Assembly (NCBI RefSeq): GCF_963678635.1
Contig: NC_087062.1
Span: 39,387,330-39,451,329, forward strand
Reading direction: 5' to 3'
Length of the DNA: 64,000 nucleotides
DNA from: Symsagittifera roscoffensis
Lineage: Eukaryota > Xenacoelomorpha > Acoela > Convolutidae
Below the pieces are notes generated by a model. The model made no database searches and had not been told where the DNA came from. It worked only from the letters and a program-made list of their open reading frames with translations. Of this stretch, positions 47,727 through 57,480 are shown in pieces (position 1 is the first letter of the stretch; the number at the start of each line of letters is the position of its first letter). Position numbers and translations under genes: made by a program.

Positions 47727-49397
47727 TCAATGTTCCTTCTCCTCCTCCTGCGACATTGACTCTGCACTTTCAGTTTCCGTGTCCTGCAAAACATCGGTAG
47801 CTATCCTGACACTGTTGGAAGCAGTCCTCCAACACTTCTGCTCTTCTACTCTTTGCTTACAACAAGGCAGGGGATCAACGTTAGATTCTCTGTTCCGGCA
47901 GAAGCTGTTGTGGAGGCACAACGTCATGTTTCTCTCCAAATCTTCCTTCAACAATTCTTCCTTCTCCCTTCCATTAAGTTCACTCGTCCTGGAAGTTCCC
48001 TTTACTGCGGTGGTCACTGCATTCCGATGAGTCACAAAAGCTCGCTTGAAAGCTCCTGCTCCAATGTCCAGCTGAAACGCACAAAATCGTCAACTGCTTG
48101 TGTTTTTTCTCCAAGGTCTTCACGCAATCCAGACCTCCACAGACGTGACCTTCCAGTCCACAGACTTCTGCCAGACAGCTACCAGGTTTGAGCCAGTCCT
48201 CTGGTCCCCAGCCAGGCAACTCTACTTTGTCTTCTCCGTTGCTCTTAGAGGCTGTTGTCATCACGTTATAGATGATGTTAAGATCACGCAGTTTACAGTC
48301 TGAGTTCAGTTCCCTCTGTACGTATTGTGTCGCCCGTAATTTTGAATCAGCGTTGGGACTCGGACACTATGATGGTTTCATCAGTTCCCACACTACCATC
48401 AAACTCGTTCTCAGTGGTTCGTCTGAGAATCCCAATCCAAATTCTACCTGGTTGTCCGATTTTGGCACTGAAGGTGCAGTCACCTTTTCCTCCAAGACTA
48501 GTCCCAGCTTGGCCTGTTGACTAGCAGCGCTTCTTATCGTTGCAATTCTCGACGTCCAGAATCTTAGCAACACTACTTGCTCGTAGTCAAAGAAGCAATC
48601 GCGTATGCCCTCATTTAGGAAAGGGTTGTACGATATCCCTATGATTACGGACACGTAACTGTAGGACTTCTTCTGATTGGTCCACAGTATTCATTGGATT
48701 TCGGCAGTGCTCCCATGGTTTCCTTAGTGAGCCTCAGCTCTTTGTTCGTGAATCTTCTTATTCCGTCTATTTTCCTCATGGGTTCTAGTTCCACGGGTTC
48801 TTTCATGTTCAGTCGCATTGGTTTGCTTTGATGCATATCCAGCAGTGCCAGCAAGAGCAAGGCTTTCGCTCGTTCATCGCCTTACCTTAGCATCTTGACA
48901 CAGGTGTTCAATGCTGGCACTGAAATTTGTTCTATCATGAACCGAATGAAACATAGAGCGTCTCTCCGCTTCGCGCACGCTATTGCCGCTTCCTCTTGGG
49001 TTATCAGATCTCTCATGCTCGTCATTAGGAACACCTTTTCTTCCTTTGATCTTTTTTTTTCTTCTGAATCATATTCCACGCGAGTCAGTCCGATCATGCA
49101 CCAGGCGAACCTCAGTTGTAACTCAGTTCTCACGTAAGGTACTGCTATCAAAGCGTGTATCTTCGGCGTGGTTCTCATTTTTTCTTCGAAAAACCGTAAC
49201 ACTACCGCTCTCCATGGAAGGCTCACCAACTGCTCGATCGTTTCTGCATGCATTTCAGACGACGCTAGAGTCCCGTATGCTTTCTGTTTCATGGTGGTGC
49301 CTTGCATCATCGTCTCCAAATAACCTTCCTTGGCACTTTTGTCTTCCAGAGCCATTAAGTGTCCTCTGGCCGAATTCCTGTGCTCAAACATCTCCAT

Positions 49398-50485
49398 TTA
49401 TCCACCAGCGGGTTCATCTATTGATACAGTATCTGACACTGTCAGTCTGTTATATTCCACTGGGACTAGCTGTCCTACAACACTTTCTTTTCCGTGATTC
49501 ATGGGAGACGGTTTAAAGTCTCTCATAGTACTCTCTACACATTGGCTGAGTATTTCCATTTCTAATGTTGCTCCAGTCAGAGTGCGGTCACTCCTCTTGG
49601 TTTTGTAACCAGTTGATTTTATCCCTGCCATGAGAATGGGTGGCACCATCGGTACATCAGTCAGCATCCTGTCTGTGCCAGGCAATCGATCATCACCTTG
49701 TCCCAAATCCATAGCTTCTTCGACTCGTTTTCTTTTCGTTGAGTTGACAGCTTTTATCGAGATTTTGGAATCCATCTTCGTCTTTCCCGCCTTTCTCAAT
49801 GTCACCTTGCTGCCCAGTTTCATCTTCATATCAAAAATCTTGTCAATCAACAATTTTGATCGCATCGTTCCTTTCCGGATTCTTGACAGACACACCACTT
49901 CTCCTTTGTCTTCTTGCGGCGTCATCTTGATAGGAAAGTTTGCCTCACTTTCGTCAGTGGCTGAGTCGAGCAATAATTCACTCAATCTCCTTTAACACTC
50001 GTCGAGTTTTTGTCAAGGACCTCCCGCATTAGTGGTCGGTTGAGACCTAGTTTCAAAATGGACTGGGTACCGTAGCTCTGAACTACTGCCCAGACCTCTT
50101 CCATAAAGGCTACTCTGTTCATTCTACACCCTGTCCTATCTTCATGGTCCCTGTGGTGCAACTCCCATTCTTCTTTGGGCGACGTTCCCAAGAAAGGTAC
50201 TCTGGCAGCGCCTTCTATTCTGCTTCTCCTTGGTGATTCCATGTGGAATCTCTGTTCTGTATCTTTAGAATTGCTCGGAGAGCGGCTCTCCGGTAAATTC
50301 CGATTCGTTTCCATAAAAGCTGACGGGGGTTCCAGCGTGAAAGTGCCCTCGTCTGCTGGCTCAGTCGTCTCCAACGCATCCGCGCCACTTTCAAAATCAC
50401 TGAGGAAATTGAAATCTAGGCTTGACACTCCTCCTGTCGATGCCTTATTGTCTTCTTTCTTGGCCTGGTCGGGTTCCTGTTGCAT
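49398..50485 (-). pseudogene. P2 copy 2, acidic hinge and basic segment
   Basis: Two segments, 49,982-50,485 and 49,398-49,985, separated by a frame change caused by two extra bases near 50,010. The first is acidic (QQEPDQAKKEDNKASTGG, then TTEPADEGTFTLEPPS), typical of a disordered linker, followed by SPRRSRIEGAARVPFLG. The second starts with the STKRKRVEEA basic motif and ends at a TAA which is TAC in copy 1. Confidence 0.7.
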
Positions 50486-50787
50486 AGATTCCTCCGATCG
50501 TCGGCTTCCTCCCTGCCCTTCATCTCCTTCTGATTTCTCTTTCGAGTTTCAGGGCCCGTGCTCTTCACTTCTGACCCGTTCCGGAAATTTCGGTATGACT
50601 AGCCTGCCAGCTGACAGATCTTCCTCTCCATAGACTATTTTGACCTCCTCATAGCCGAAGGGTGCTAGCCAGGTTCTAGTCTGGAGCGTTCCTCCCACCG
50701 TTAACTCCGTTTTCACACTCGTCAAGATCAGGGAGGCCTCTGGTAATTCAGCTCTGCCTCTCAACCTCATAGACGCTAGATCCAGTT

Positions 50788-51975
50788 TCAGCCATTCCTT
50801 GTCAAATCCCCCAGGCTTCGGAGTCGCCGCTTGCTTATTCGCCTTCTCGTTGCTTGATCCGTGTGAGCAAATCGCGTATGCTGCAACACTGCGGCATTTC
50901 TGAGCACAAAACACGGATCCATCGTTTCCGAGAGTTTCACCACTCTCCTTTCATTGGTGTCAAACGCTCTCAACCTAGGAGTTTGCACTACGGAGACTGC
51001 TCCGAGCAACATCCTTCTTATCAGAGGGAATTCGGGGATTTCCTCTGGTAATTTCTTGTAATCACCCCAACATTTCGTCTCTTCTCTCACCTTGTGGTCT
51101 GCTGCAGTGAGTCGAGGAATTCTCGTAACCTCGCCATTTGTCTTGTCGTAGGGCCTTAGATTCCAGAGCTTTGGGAATGCTTCTACATGCCCTCTGTCCA
51201 CTTCTCCCATACAATTACGGAAGTGATTGTCGAAGTTGACGACTGGCATCTCTGGCTCCGATATCTTTGCAAACAAGAGATCTTTGCTCTTGAGTTCTCG
51301 CAATACGTGCTGCTCACACCAATTCAGCGCACTTCCGTCCACTGCTGATATGAGGTTCAGGTGCAGCACCGACCTCCTGTATGCTTCCACCTTAACATCA
51401 GGGAACGCAAACGTGACTGCTGGTCCGTATATGACTGTCACGAACTCCGTGGCTCCTCTGATCATTGCTAAGGGATCGGTCCTCATAGCTATGCTCAGAT
51501 CAGTTAGCACGGGCATGCCCCCAACATGTCGTCGCACGTCTTCCTCCCTCTGGATTGTTTGATCCTCTCCTGTTCCAAACCGATTCTGCTGCAGGAGATA
51601 CTGGATAAGAGTATGTCTCAAATCTCTTATCTTGTTCCAGGAATCCGTAGCTTGCTTCACGTCGAACTTCCTCACATTCTCTCTCATCTGCTCTGGGTAG
51701 CGCGTCAAATTAATCAGCCCTCCCAAGTTTCCATGCGTTATTGCAATCAACGTTAGAAGTCCATCTAATCGCAATTTTGAAATTCCTTCGTTGAGCAGTA
51801 CAACCGGTCCTTTCACAAAGTTTTCTGCCCCAAATGTCACGAACAAGGCTAGTTGTTCAACGATCGATACTTCCACTACTGCTTGGAGGAATTCCTTTAT
51901 CAAATATCGAGAAAGTATTGGGTAAATTTTTGCCAAGAAGGACGCGGTCCATCCGACTCCTAGCCCTTCCAGCAT
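50788..51975 (-). pseudogene. P2 copy 2, longest surviving segment (395 codons)
   Basis: Longest open stretch of either P2 copy. Its N-terminal third (IYPILSRYLIKEFLQAVVEV, FVTFGAENFVKGPVVLL) is helical and hydrophobic in alternation rather than membrane-like. It goes on into the same core as copy 1 segment 43,906-44,979, including a tryptophan codon at about 51,640 that is a stop in copy 1. Its last 16 codons are out of frame after a small indel near 50,830; the true frame continues at 50,549-50,914. Confidence 0.75.
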
Positions 51976-52476
51976 CCTATCAGTGCGGTCAAAGCCTTCT
52001 TAGCCCCTCACTTTCTGGGTCCAGAAAGCTTCCAGGGTAACTTGCCACACTCTTTTCACAAACTCGGCTGATTTCTCTTCAGCATTTTTGGCCAGGTTCA
52101 CCTCCTTCACTAAATAGGCATGGATTTTCTTGATCATCACTGGGCCTTGCTCGAAGGCATCCACGCCCAACGCTGCTATCCGAGGGGTCAAGTGCAGCCA
52201 CTGGTTAGCCTCGGGTTTCGTCCTCACAACCATCGCTTCCACATGAGCTCTGGTCTCCTTGGAGTTCTTTCTCCTCTCTCCTTCCTCTCTTACTTCCATT
52301 CCTGCGAATCATAAATCGTTTGACATCGCTACGATTACTCGATGGTCATCGCCAATTCCTGGCTTCAATTTAAGTTGTCTACTGAAGTTGGACAGTTCCA
52401 ACCCCAGCACTTCGTCCAATACTAGCGTTTGTAGTGAATGCTCCTTGAATCCTCTCATCGCATTCAAGATGTTCGA

Positions 52477-52993
52477 CTACACCGCAGGTAATTCAGCTCT
52501 GAGTGGCCTCAGATTCTCCATCTCTATCTCGCGATTTGGGGCAGATATGATCACATCATATTTCCCTTCCGATAGTAAAGCCACAATCGCATACACGAAT
52601 TTCAGTCCCTCCGGGAGATGTGCATATCCCGGGGACAGTGCAAACACGGCTCTCGGTGTTATTTTAGTGAAGGCACCCTCTTTCAGGGTATCCTCCACTA
52701 CACCCATTGACTCGAGGATATCTTTTATAGCTGGCCATACATCGGCTTCAGTCTGCTTAGGAAACCTCTGCTGTGTAGATGGTCATTAATGCCAGCGAAC
52801 ACAATTGTTATTGGGTTCATATCTGTCTGCCTTTGCACTCCGATTGCCATTGACACTGATTGTGTTAGATCCAGGTCGACCGCTGTCGGCATTATCACAT
52901 CAGGCTAAAGCAGAGACTTGGAGGTATAAACGAAGTCTGAGCTCGCGACTATCATAATCTTGGCCTTTCTCATTTCTGCCTTGCCATATAGAG
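52477..52993 (-). pseudogene. Possible second SGNH-like domain at the N-terminus of P2
   Basis: The frame contains PITIVFAGINDHLHS, whose GIND matches the Gly-x-Asn-Asp block III of SGNH hydrolases. It is preceded by KIMIVASSDFVYTSKSLL, which sits where a GDS block could have been, and followed by VFALSPGYAHLPEGLKFVYA. A small deletion near 52,760 shifts the frame, and a TAG lies at 52,905. The catalytic serine block is not convincing, so this could be an SGNH fold without activity or an unrelated fold with a chance motif. It lies directly downstream of the clear SGNH domain and leads without a break into P2. Confidence 0.4.
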
Positions 52994-53374
52994 CAAAGAT
53001 GGTCTCATCTTTCTTTATCGCCTTCAACCCACCGTATCTCTGAACATCACCTTCCTGATTCACTTGTTTTGGGTACGCTCTCTCTTTCACATGGCCTGGG
53101 GGTGCTTTCAACTGCCTGAACATCTTCACATGTTGTCCAATTGGCGCCCTCGTCGTCAGGAATCTTCCAGGTCTCTCTTCTCAATTTCCTTCGCCATGAT
53201 TCAGTTTCACGTCTTGTAACGGTCTTGCATTCACTGGATCCATTGTATTGTTCGAGGGCAGTCCCTCTAGATCGGCAAAACTCAAGGTAGTTGTAGAGCT
53301 GAAGTTTATGCCAGCAGCTATCAACCAGTCCACGCCTGTTATTGACAGACAATTATTACTACTACCTGTTATTA
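52905..53374 (-). pseudogene. Linker between SGNH domain and P2, possible protease remnant
   Basis: Read from about 53,345 this frame begins ITGVDWLIAAGINFSSTT. That resembles the tail of retropepsins, where I/L-x-G-x-D-W-L is common, but no DTGA/DSGA active-site block can be found upstream; instead a TAATAATAA-like stretch lies at 53,355-53,380. The frame goes on with a possible nucleic-acid-binding basic part (RQLKAPPGHVKERAYPKQV) and ends at a TAG (52,905) that is one change from CAG. Assignment to a protease is weak. Confidence 0.3.
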
Positions 53375-54334
53375 TTACAATCCGTTGACAGACAATCTCG
53401 CTCCCTTCAACATCGTCATGGCATCTGCTGCAAAGTTCACCGTCTGAAGATTCAGTTTCATAAGATCATCCTTGTATATGTGCCAGGGAGAAGGTATGGG
53501 CTCTGATCTCGTATCCAATCTAGAGGTGCTGGTCGTTTCCGCTGTCGGGTTGACAGGCCCTAATCTTCGTCTAAGATTGATGGTTCTCCTCAACGGCGGT
53601 TCCCCTAATCGATCTTGTACGTCCGTTCTTTGCCCTGGCTCGCTAGAGCTTTGCGGCCTGTAGGTCGTCACGGCTGGGACCGTTCCCAAACGTGTTTCTA
53701 GATTAGGAGGCACGAAGTTTGAAATTGCCGGTTTATTCGATGTTTCTTCCTTCTTCAGCACTCCCGTGTCAAAAAGTTCTACTTCCATTTCATCTAATCG
53801 CTCTTGGAAGACTCTGTTCAACCCGGCTTGTCCCTCGATGCTATCAAAGTGGATGCCGTCAGTAGTCAGTCTGGCCTGATCCATAGCTCTCAGCTATTGC
53901 TCAATATCCATAAGGATCATCCGTCCAGCATTCCGACTCGCAAGATTCCTTAGGATGTTGTTCAACCTGATTGCACCCTCATTATGTCTCCTCCCTGTTG
54001 CTGTGAACATCTTCGTGCTCATTGCTACAGTGCAGACGGTCAGTACCGCGCAGTTGAATCTCTGCCAGAGAGTAGTAAATAGGCACACCATCATAGACTC
54101 CCATAGCGCCTCTTCCTCATCTGAGCTTCTCGATATGGTATTCGTCCCTACTAGGATCATTACGTTAGGGATTCTCCCTGGGTTCATCAGCTCCACCATC
54201 CAAAATAACTGGGCTTTCGTTGCGCCTCTAAACGCCATCACCGTAGTGATCCAGGAAGAGCTCAAATTTTGGAGCACTCTGACCAAGCTGTCCCCCAGTA
54301 TCAGATGTGATGTCCCAAGTGGCGGTTGCTGCAT
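53375..54334 (-). pseudogene. SGNH/GDSL-type hydrolase domain in the gag-side polyprotein
   Basis: Two segments in the same frame (53,894-54,334 and 53,375-53,884), interrupted by one stop. Block I is HLILGDSLVR, with the nucleophile-type Ser at residue 16 of the first segment. Block II Gly is in AFRGATK (residue 37). Block III is VGTNTIS (Gly63, Asn65; the usual Asp is Thr). Block V is TTDGIHFDS, with Asp and His at residues 9 and 12 of the second segment. All four S-G-N-H residues are therefore present. Such domains normally cleave esters or acetyl groups. After block V comes a Pro/Arg/Thr-rich linker. In retroelements an SGNH domain is better known from LINE ORF1 proteins; here it lies between a gag start and P2 in what appears to be a Ty3-type element. 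Confidence 0.75.
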
Positions 54335-54367
54335 GTTTACTGCTGGGCTCCAAGTCGATCGATTGAA

Positions 54368-54931
54368 TCAGGCTCTCGGATCCGTATCTGAAACTCCTTT
54401 GAAGCTATACTTCAACTTGTTGTTCTTTTGCACGTCAATCACTCGTGACACTTTCTTTGCCGGCATCTCTCGTATCTTTCTGTCTGGGACTCTAGAGCTC
54501 CTTGTCGATGATGTTGCATTACTAACTCCCTCTCTGGTCATCACGTCTTGGTATAGTTGTACTCTGCCCGTGTCATCAATTGTTCCATAGGGTGCAGTCA
54601 CCCCGGAACCTGGCGCATTCGTGTTGGCAACCAATCGTCCAGCTGTCTCTATCAGCTTCCTCACCGTTTGCTCCACGACTGGGTCACCTAAGGTGTCACT
54701 CGGATCCGGGATTGTCACTCGACCAGTTGTAGCCGGGAGTCGCGTTTCTAAAGTCTGACTCATTTCTCGAGGCGTTAAGAGTTCCATCGGGGACTGCCCA
54801 CGAGGTATATCCCTTGCAGGTATCACTTTTTCTACGGCTGTCGTTAACGACAGACGATCCGATCGCTGCTTGTATTCTCGCCTCAAGCGCTCTATTTCCA
54901 CACCCTGCTTCTTGTTGCAGCCTTCAAACAA
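54368..54931 (-). pseudogene. Gag-side linker segment (187 codons)
   Basis: In frame with the SGNH segment downstream (one TGA between them at 54,368). It starts with the end of a coiled coil (EIERLRREYKQRSDRLSL), followed by a Thr/Pro/Arg-rich, probably disordered stretch, and ends with a Lys-rich part (KIREMPAKKVSRVIDVQKN). No capsid-like major homology region and no CCHC knuckle are visible, so this gag is not of the common Ty3 type. Confidence 0.6.
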
Positions 54932-55090
54932 TTTCTTCTACGTGTCCCTATCTTCTTCTATACTGAGCATGGTCTGGGTCATCTCGTACAGCTCCCTTCT
55001 AGTCTTCTCTAGTTCTTCTGTCGTTCCATTGAGATCTTGCATAGTCTCGTTCGTTTGAACCTCCTCTTCTACTCTCACCTCTTTGGTGGC
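54870..55090 (-). pseudogene. Coiled-coil segment of the gag-like protein
   Basis: In the frame that continues into 54,368-54,931, the sequence before residue 1 of that segment reads as heptad-rich: MQDLNGTTEELEKTRRELYE, then MTQTMLSIEEDRDT and a TAG. A frameshift near 55,085 separates it from the 55,075-55,398 segment. A coiled coil of about 60-70 residues would suit oligomerisation of a gag protein. Confidence 0.55.
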
Positions 55091-55523
55091 ACAGCTACTC
55101 TCAATTGTAATTTAGTCGAGGCAGCCTCGCTGTTCATCTCCTGATGCATCCTCCTCAGTCCAGGCTTAGGCTTGGTGGGCAAAGACATCTCACCTGGCTG
55201 GTAGGTCCTTGAACTTCCCAATCCAGGCTCATTCGCCAAGTCAATCCTTGAGAGAGCCCCGTTTCTCCACCTCATCACTCTCATGTTCGGACGGTCTAGT
55301 ACTCCCCTTTCTCCATATGCTGCCATCAATAAGACTTCCGTTGTGCGGTCCTCACAGTTATCATGCCCCAAGATGTTTATCAAGGCGGTAAGCAACATGA
55401 CTACCTATGGGTCCTCCAGAGCGAAGTCTCGATCCATTAGCCTCCGATAGATCGCATCTACCATCGGTCCCACATATGCCTCTGCCAGTTCCATCAGTTC
55501 TTCCAAGTTGAAATTATCCATTC
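55075..55523 (-). pseudogene. N-terminus of gag-like protein, copy G2
   Basis: The ATG at 55,523 opens MDNFNLEELMELAEAYVG, and the frame goes through a TAG at about 55,408 into 55,075-55,398 (DNCEDRTTEVLLMAAYGERG, then GEMSLPTKPKPGLRRMHQEM). The same start with one amino-acid change is found at 61,349 in copy G1, directly after the same spacer, which supports it as the true translation start. The acidic, helical N-terminus is followed by a basic Pro-rich region. No matrix or capsid family is recognised by eye. Confidence 0.65.
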
Positions 55524-55529
55524 TCTTTC

Positions 55530-55950
55530 AGGTTTGATTCTGTTATTGATTCAATGATTTGAACTCAAGTGAGTAATTCAACGATCAATCAGGATCTAGA
55601 AACGAATATTACACTTGTCAATTTTACACTAATTTCTTGTTAAAGTTTATTTAAAACAGTCATAAAAAAAGGTTTTGATCCTAAAATTTATTAAAATCAA
55701 TCAGTTTCTAAAATTTTGGAATTGGACCTAAGATTGGACAGTCCAAACTTTGGATCTATTCCTAAGATCGTCATTCAGTTGTTCATGGTCACTGACTCCT
55801 TCTTACCCAGAGTCCTAATAACATAACAAATAGCATAACATATCACACGTCTCACACACAACACACATTTAGTATGACGCTCCTCTGTATGCCACCTAAA
55901 CTCAACCTATACTTAAGTAAAACTTTTTATATAGATATACTTTTATATTG
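55530..55950 (-). promoter_or_regulatory. Spacer between Ty3 copies G1 and G2, candidate single LTR
   Basis: About 0.42 kb between the macro-domain stop of G1 and the gag ATG of G2, matching 61,357-61,786 at high identity. Read on the minus strand it has TATATAAAAAG and AATATAAAAG motifs near its start (plus-strand 55,922-55,950), a TGTGTGTTGTGTGTGAGACG stretch, and AATAAA motifs at 55,687-55,692 and 55,646-55,651, followed by about 120 bp of leader. Promoter-like and poly(A)-like signals in one shared spacer are what a single LTR between head-to-tail copies would show. I could not find a convincing primer-binding site or TG...CA ends, so the LTR call is tentative. Confidence 0.45.
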
Positions 55951-55953
55951 GTA

Positions 55954-56741
55954 TCATATGATTACGTGTATCAATGCGTACAGTTCCCGTGGATGCAGTC
56001 GTCCTCTGTTCGGATCGTGCACTGGAAGCGAAAGCTCCTTCACTCCCCTTTCCACGAGGAAGTCTCTCAATCTCGTCAAGGACAAGACTAGGTTTTCCGG
56101 GTCCACGTGCCGCTTCTCCGTCGCCCTCGTCACCAAGAAGCATGAGTACTTTCCCGGTATCTGTGACGCCCTCGGAGGCAAGGCTGCTACGCCCTCTATT
56201 CCTGGCCTTTGCTTCCAAAGGAATTCTCTGTTTTTATATTCTCTCTTAAAATCTGCTGCTAACGCTGTCTTAAAACTCATGTCTGCTGTGATTGCTATCG
56301 CACATGTTCTAATTCTGAGTATGAAATCGCTATCTGGTAGTATTATGCTACCTGAATATTCATTTGGTAAGTTAAAATATGTCTCAACTACTCTCCCTGT
56401 GTCCGGTGTCTTAGGGTCCTCGCCTGTTTCCGCTTCTAAATCTCCTGTCTCTCTTGCTATTCTTAATTTTTTCCTTATTAAATTTTCAGTGTGGGTAAGT
56501 CCTACCCCCACTCCCGGACAAAAATATCCATCGTCGTCCCTGTAGATCGCATACCGGATATCAAGTCGAGATTGGAAGCCGGAATGAGTAGTCGCCCTTC
56601 CTGGGCAGCCCAGGAAGGATCTTCTCGTTCGGTTTTCCTGTATTTCATGCTTTCACGATCTACATCTGGAATTGTGACACTGGTCTCTTTTGGGTCCGAC
56701 GTCATTTCGTTCAGCCACTCCAAGACACGCAGATTCGTCAA
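55954..56741 (-). pseudogene. Macro-like domain after integrase, copy G1
   Basis: Two overlapping frames (56,502-56,741 and 55,954-56,511), split by the loss of one C near 56,515 relative to copy G0. The domain reads GSIILPDSDFILRIRTCAIA, ITADMSFKTALAADFKREY, then FLVTRATEKRHVDPENL and LVERGVKELSLPVHDPNRGR before the stop. The order (hydrophobic strand, IA-x-T/S-A-x-F-x-x-x-LA-x-x-FK-x-x-Y, a FLxTR strand with a following K/R, a helix of paired LxxLRxF type and a final LSLPVxDPxxG strand-loop) is that of macro domains of the ALC1/TARG1/Poa1 kind, which bind or hydrolyse ADP-ribose derivatives. It lies downstream of the integrase C-terminus in the same direction. Confidence 0.6.
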
Positions 56742-57480
56742 CTCTTGTTCGAAGGATTGCTGTTGCTCGCCGTCGAATTCTACCTCGGGTTTCGACCGGT
56801 CCTCGATCTACTCCTCGTCGTGATCATCGACTATATCAATGTCCTGTGACACAGTTATATCTTCTAGACCTACTACTTCTTCCACTATCTTCTTTAGATC
56901 TATCCTGTCCACTACAAACTCGTCGCCGTAAGGGTTATATTTCTTCTTGGATATTGTCCTGTCAATCTGTCGAGTGTGTATCGTGAACGGAAGGTCTGGT
57001 TCCAAGTTCTTGGGAACCTACCTTTGTTCAGGGTCTTGCCAGTCCTCCTCTGCGTAAGGTAAGTTTTCTTGATCCGCTTCAATCACCTCGTCTGGATCCA
57101 GGTCCAGTGGTGGACTTGTTCCTTCCTCTACGACTTCATTCCTATCGTTCTTTTCCCTGGTGCCCTTCTCGTTGGCCTAACAGGCAGGGTCCGTCATCAG
57201 ATAATCCCCCTCTTCCATGTCTGCAGGTATACACCAGTCGTCTGTCGATGGGTTGTGTGGCTTAATGTTTTCGTAATGAGCGGCTCGGCCAGTACTCAGT
57301 CTATAAAAGCGTCCCTCCTGGTGCACCTCTGTAATCATGAACGGTCCCCTCCCCTTTTTTAGGAGCTTTTTCGTTCCATTCGATGGTATGATGTTCTGAA
57401 GTACCCATACGTAGTCACCTACCGAATAAGCTTTTGCACCAGCTGCTTTCTTGTCAAATCTTTTCCTCTACCTTGCCTGT
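56742..57480 (-). pseudogene. Integrase C-terminal region and acidic linker, copy G1
   Basis: Frame continuing from the integrase through a TAG at 57,468 (CAG in copy G0). It contains the basic RKRFDKKAAGAKAYSVGDYV, a GRGPFMITEVHQEGRFYRLS strand set and AAHYENIKPHNPSTDDW, typical of the SH3-like C-terminal domain of Ty3 integrases. An acidic stretch follows, then LPFTIHTRQIDRTISKKKYN (56,808-57,005 frame) and another acidic run that leads into the macro domain. Stops at about 57,178 and 56,808 are also present in copy G0. Confidence 0.65.

Larger units (their letters stand above)
47727..52795 (-). pseudogene. P2, unrecognised giant retroelement-associated protein, copy 2
   Basis: Second copy, in direct orientation and highly similar to copy 1. 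It keeps its junction with upstream gag/SGNH-like sequence at about 52,795, so here P2 is seen as the continuation of the gag-side polyprotein. Stops at 52,477, about 52,310, 52,000, 50,549 and 48,882 are shared with copy 1. Private lesions are a frameshift near 50,830, a 2-base change near 50,010, a TAA at 49,398 and the 0.86-kb deletion at about 48,078. The protein has no recognised domain in its core. It would exceed 1,500 residues if the frame were continuous. Confidence 0.8.

Noticed and set aside
40238-52795. P2 as a nucleoprotein or polyprotein of an endogenous RNA virus
   Set aside because: I considered this because P2 is long and multi-segment, but it continues directly from a gag/SGNH region, no RNA-virus polymerase motif is present, and no viral family pattern was recognised. 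It is kept as unknown.
53047-53352. 101-codon minus-strand frame as a retroviral-type protease
   Set aside because: This frame has no DTG/DSG motif. The neighbouring frame starting ITGVDWL fits better as a retropepsin tail but lacks the active site, so only a weak remnant call was made.
41640-54590. Plus-strand open frames of 65-211 codons (for example 42,342-42,875, 45,617-46,147, 53,955-54,590)
   Set aside because: They lie opposite the minus-strand P2 and gag coding sequence, whose frame is coherent between the two copies. They look like shadows created by the codon structure of the minus strand.
55874-57362. Plus-strand frames (55,874-56,545, 61,722-62,672 and others)
   Set aside because: Antisense shadows of the macro-domain and integrase C-terminal sequence; no domain was recognised.
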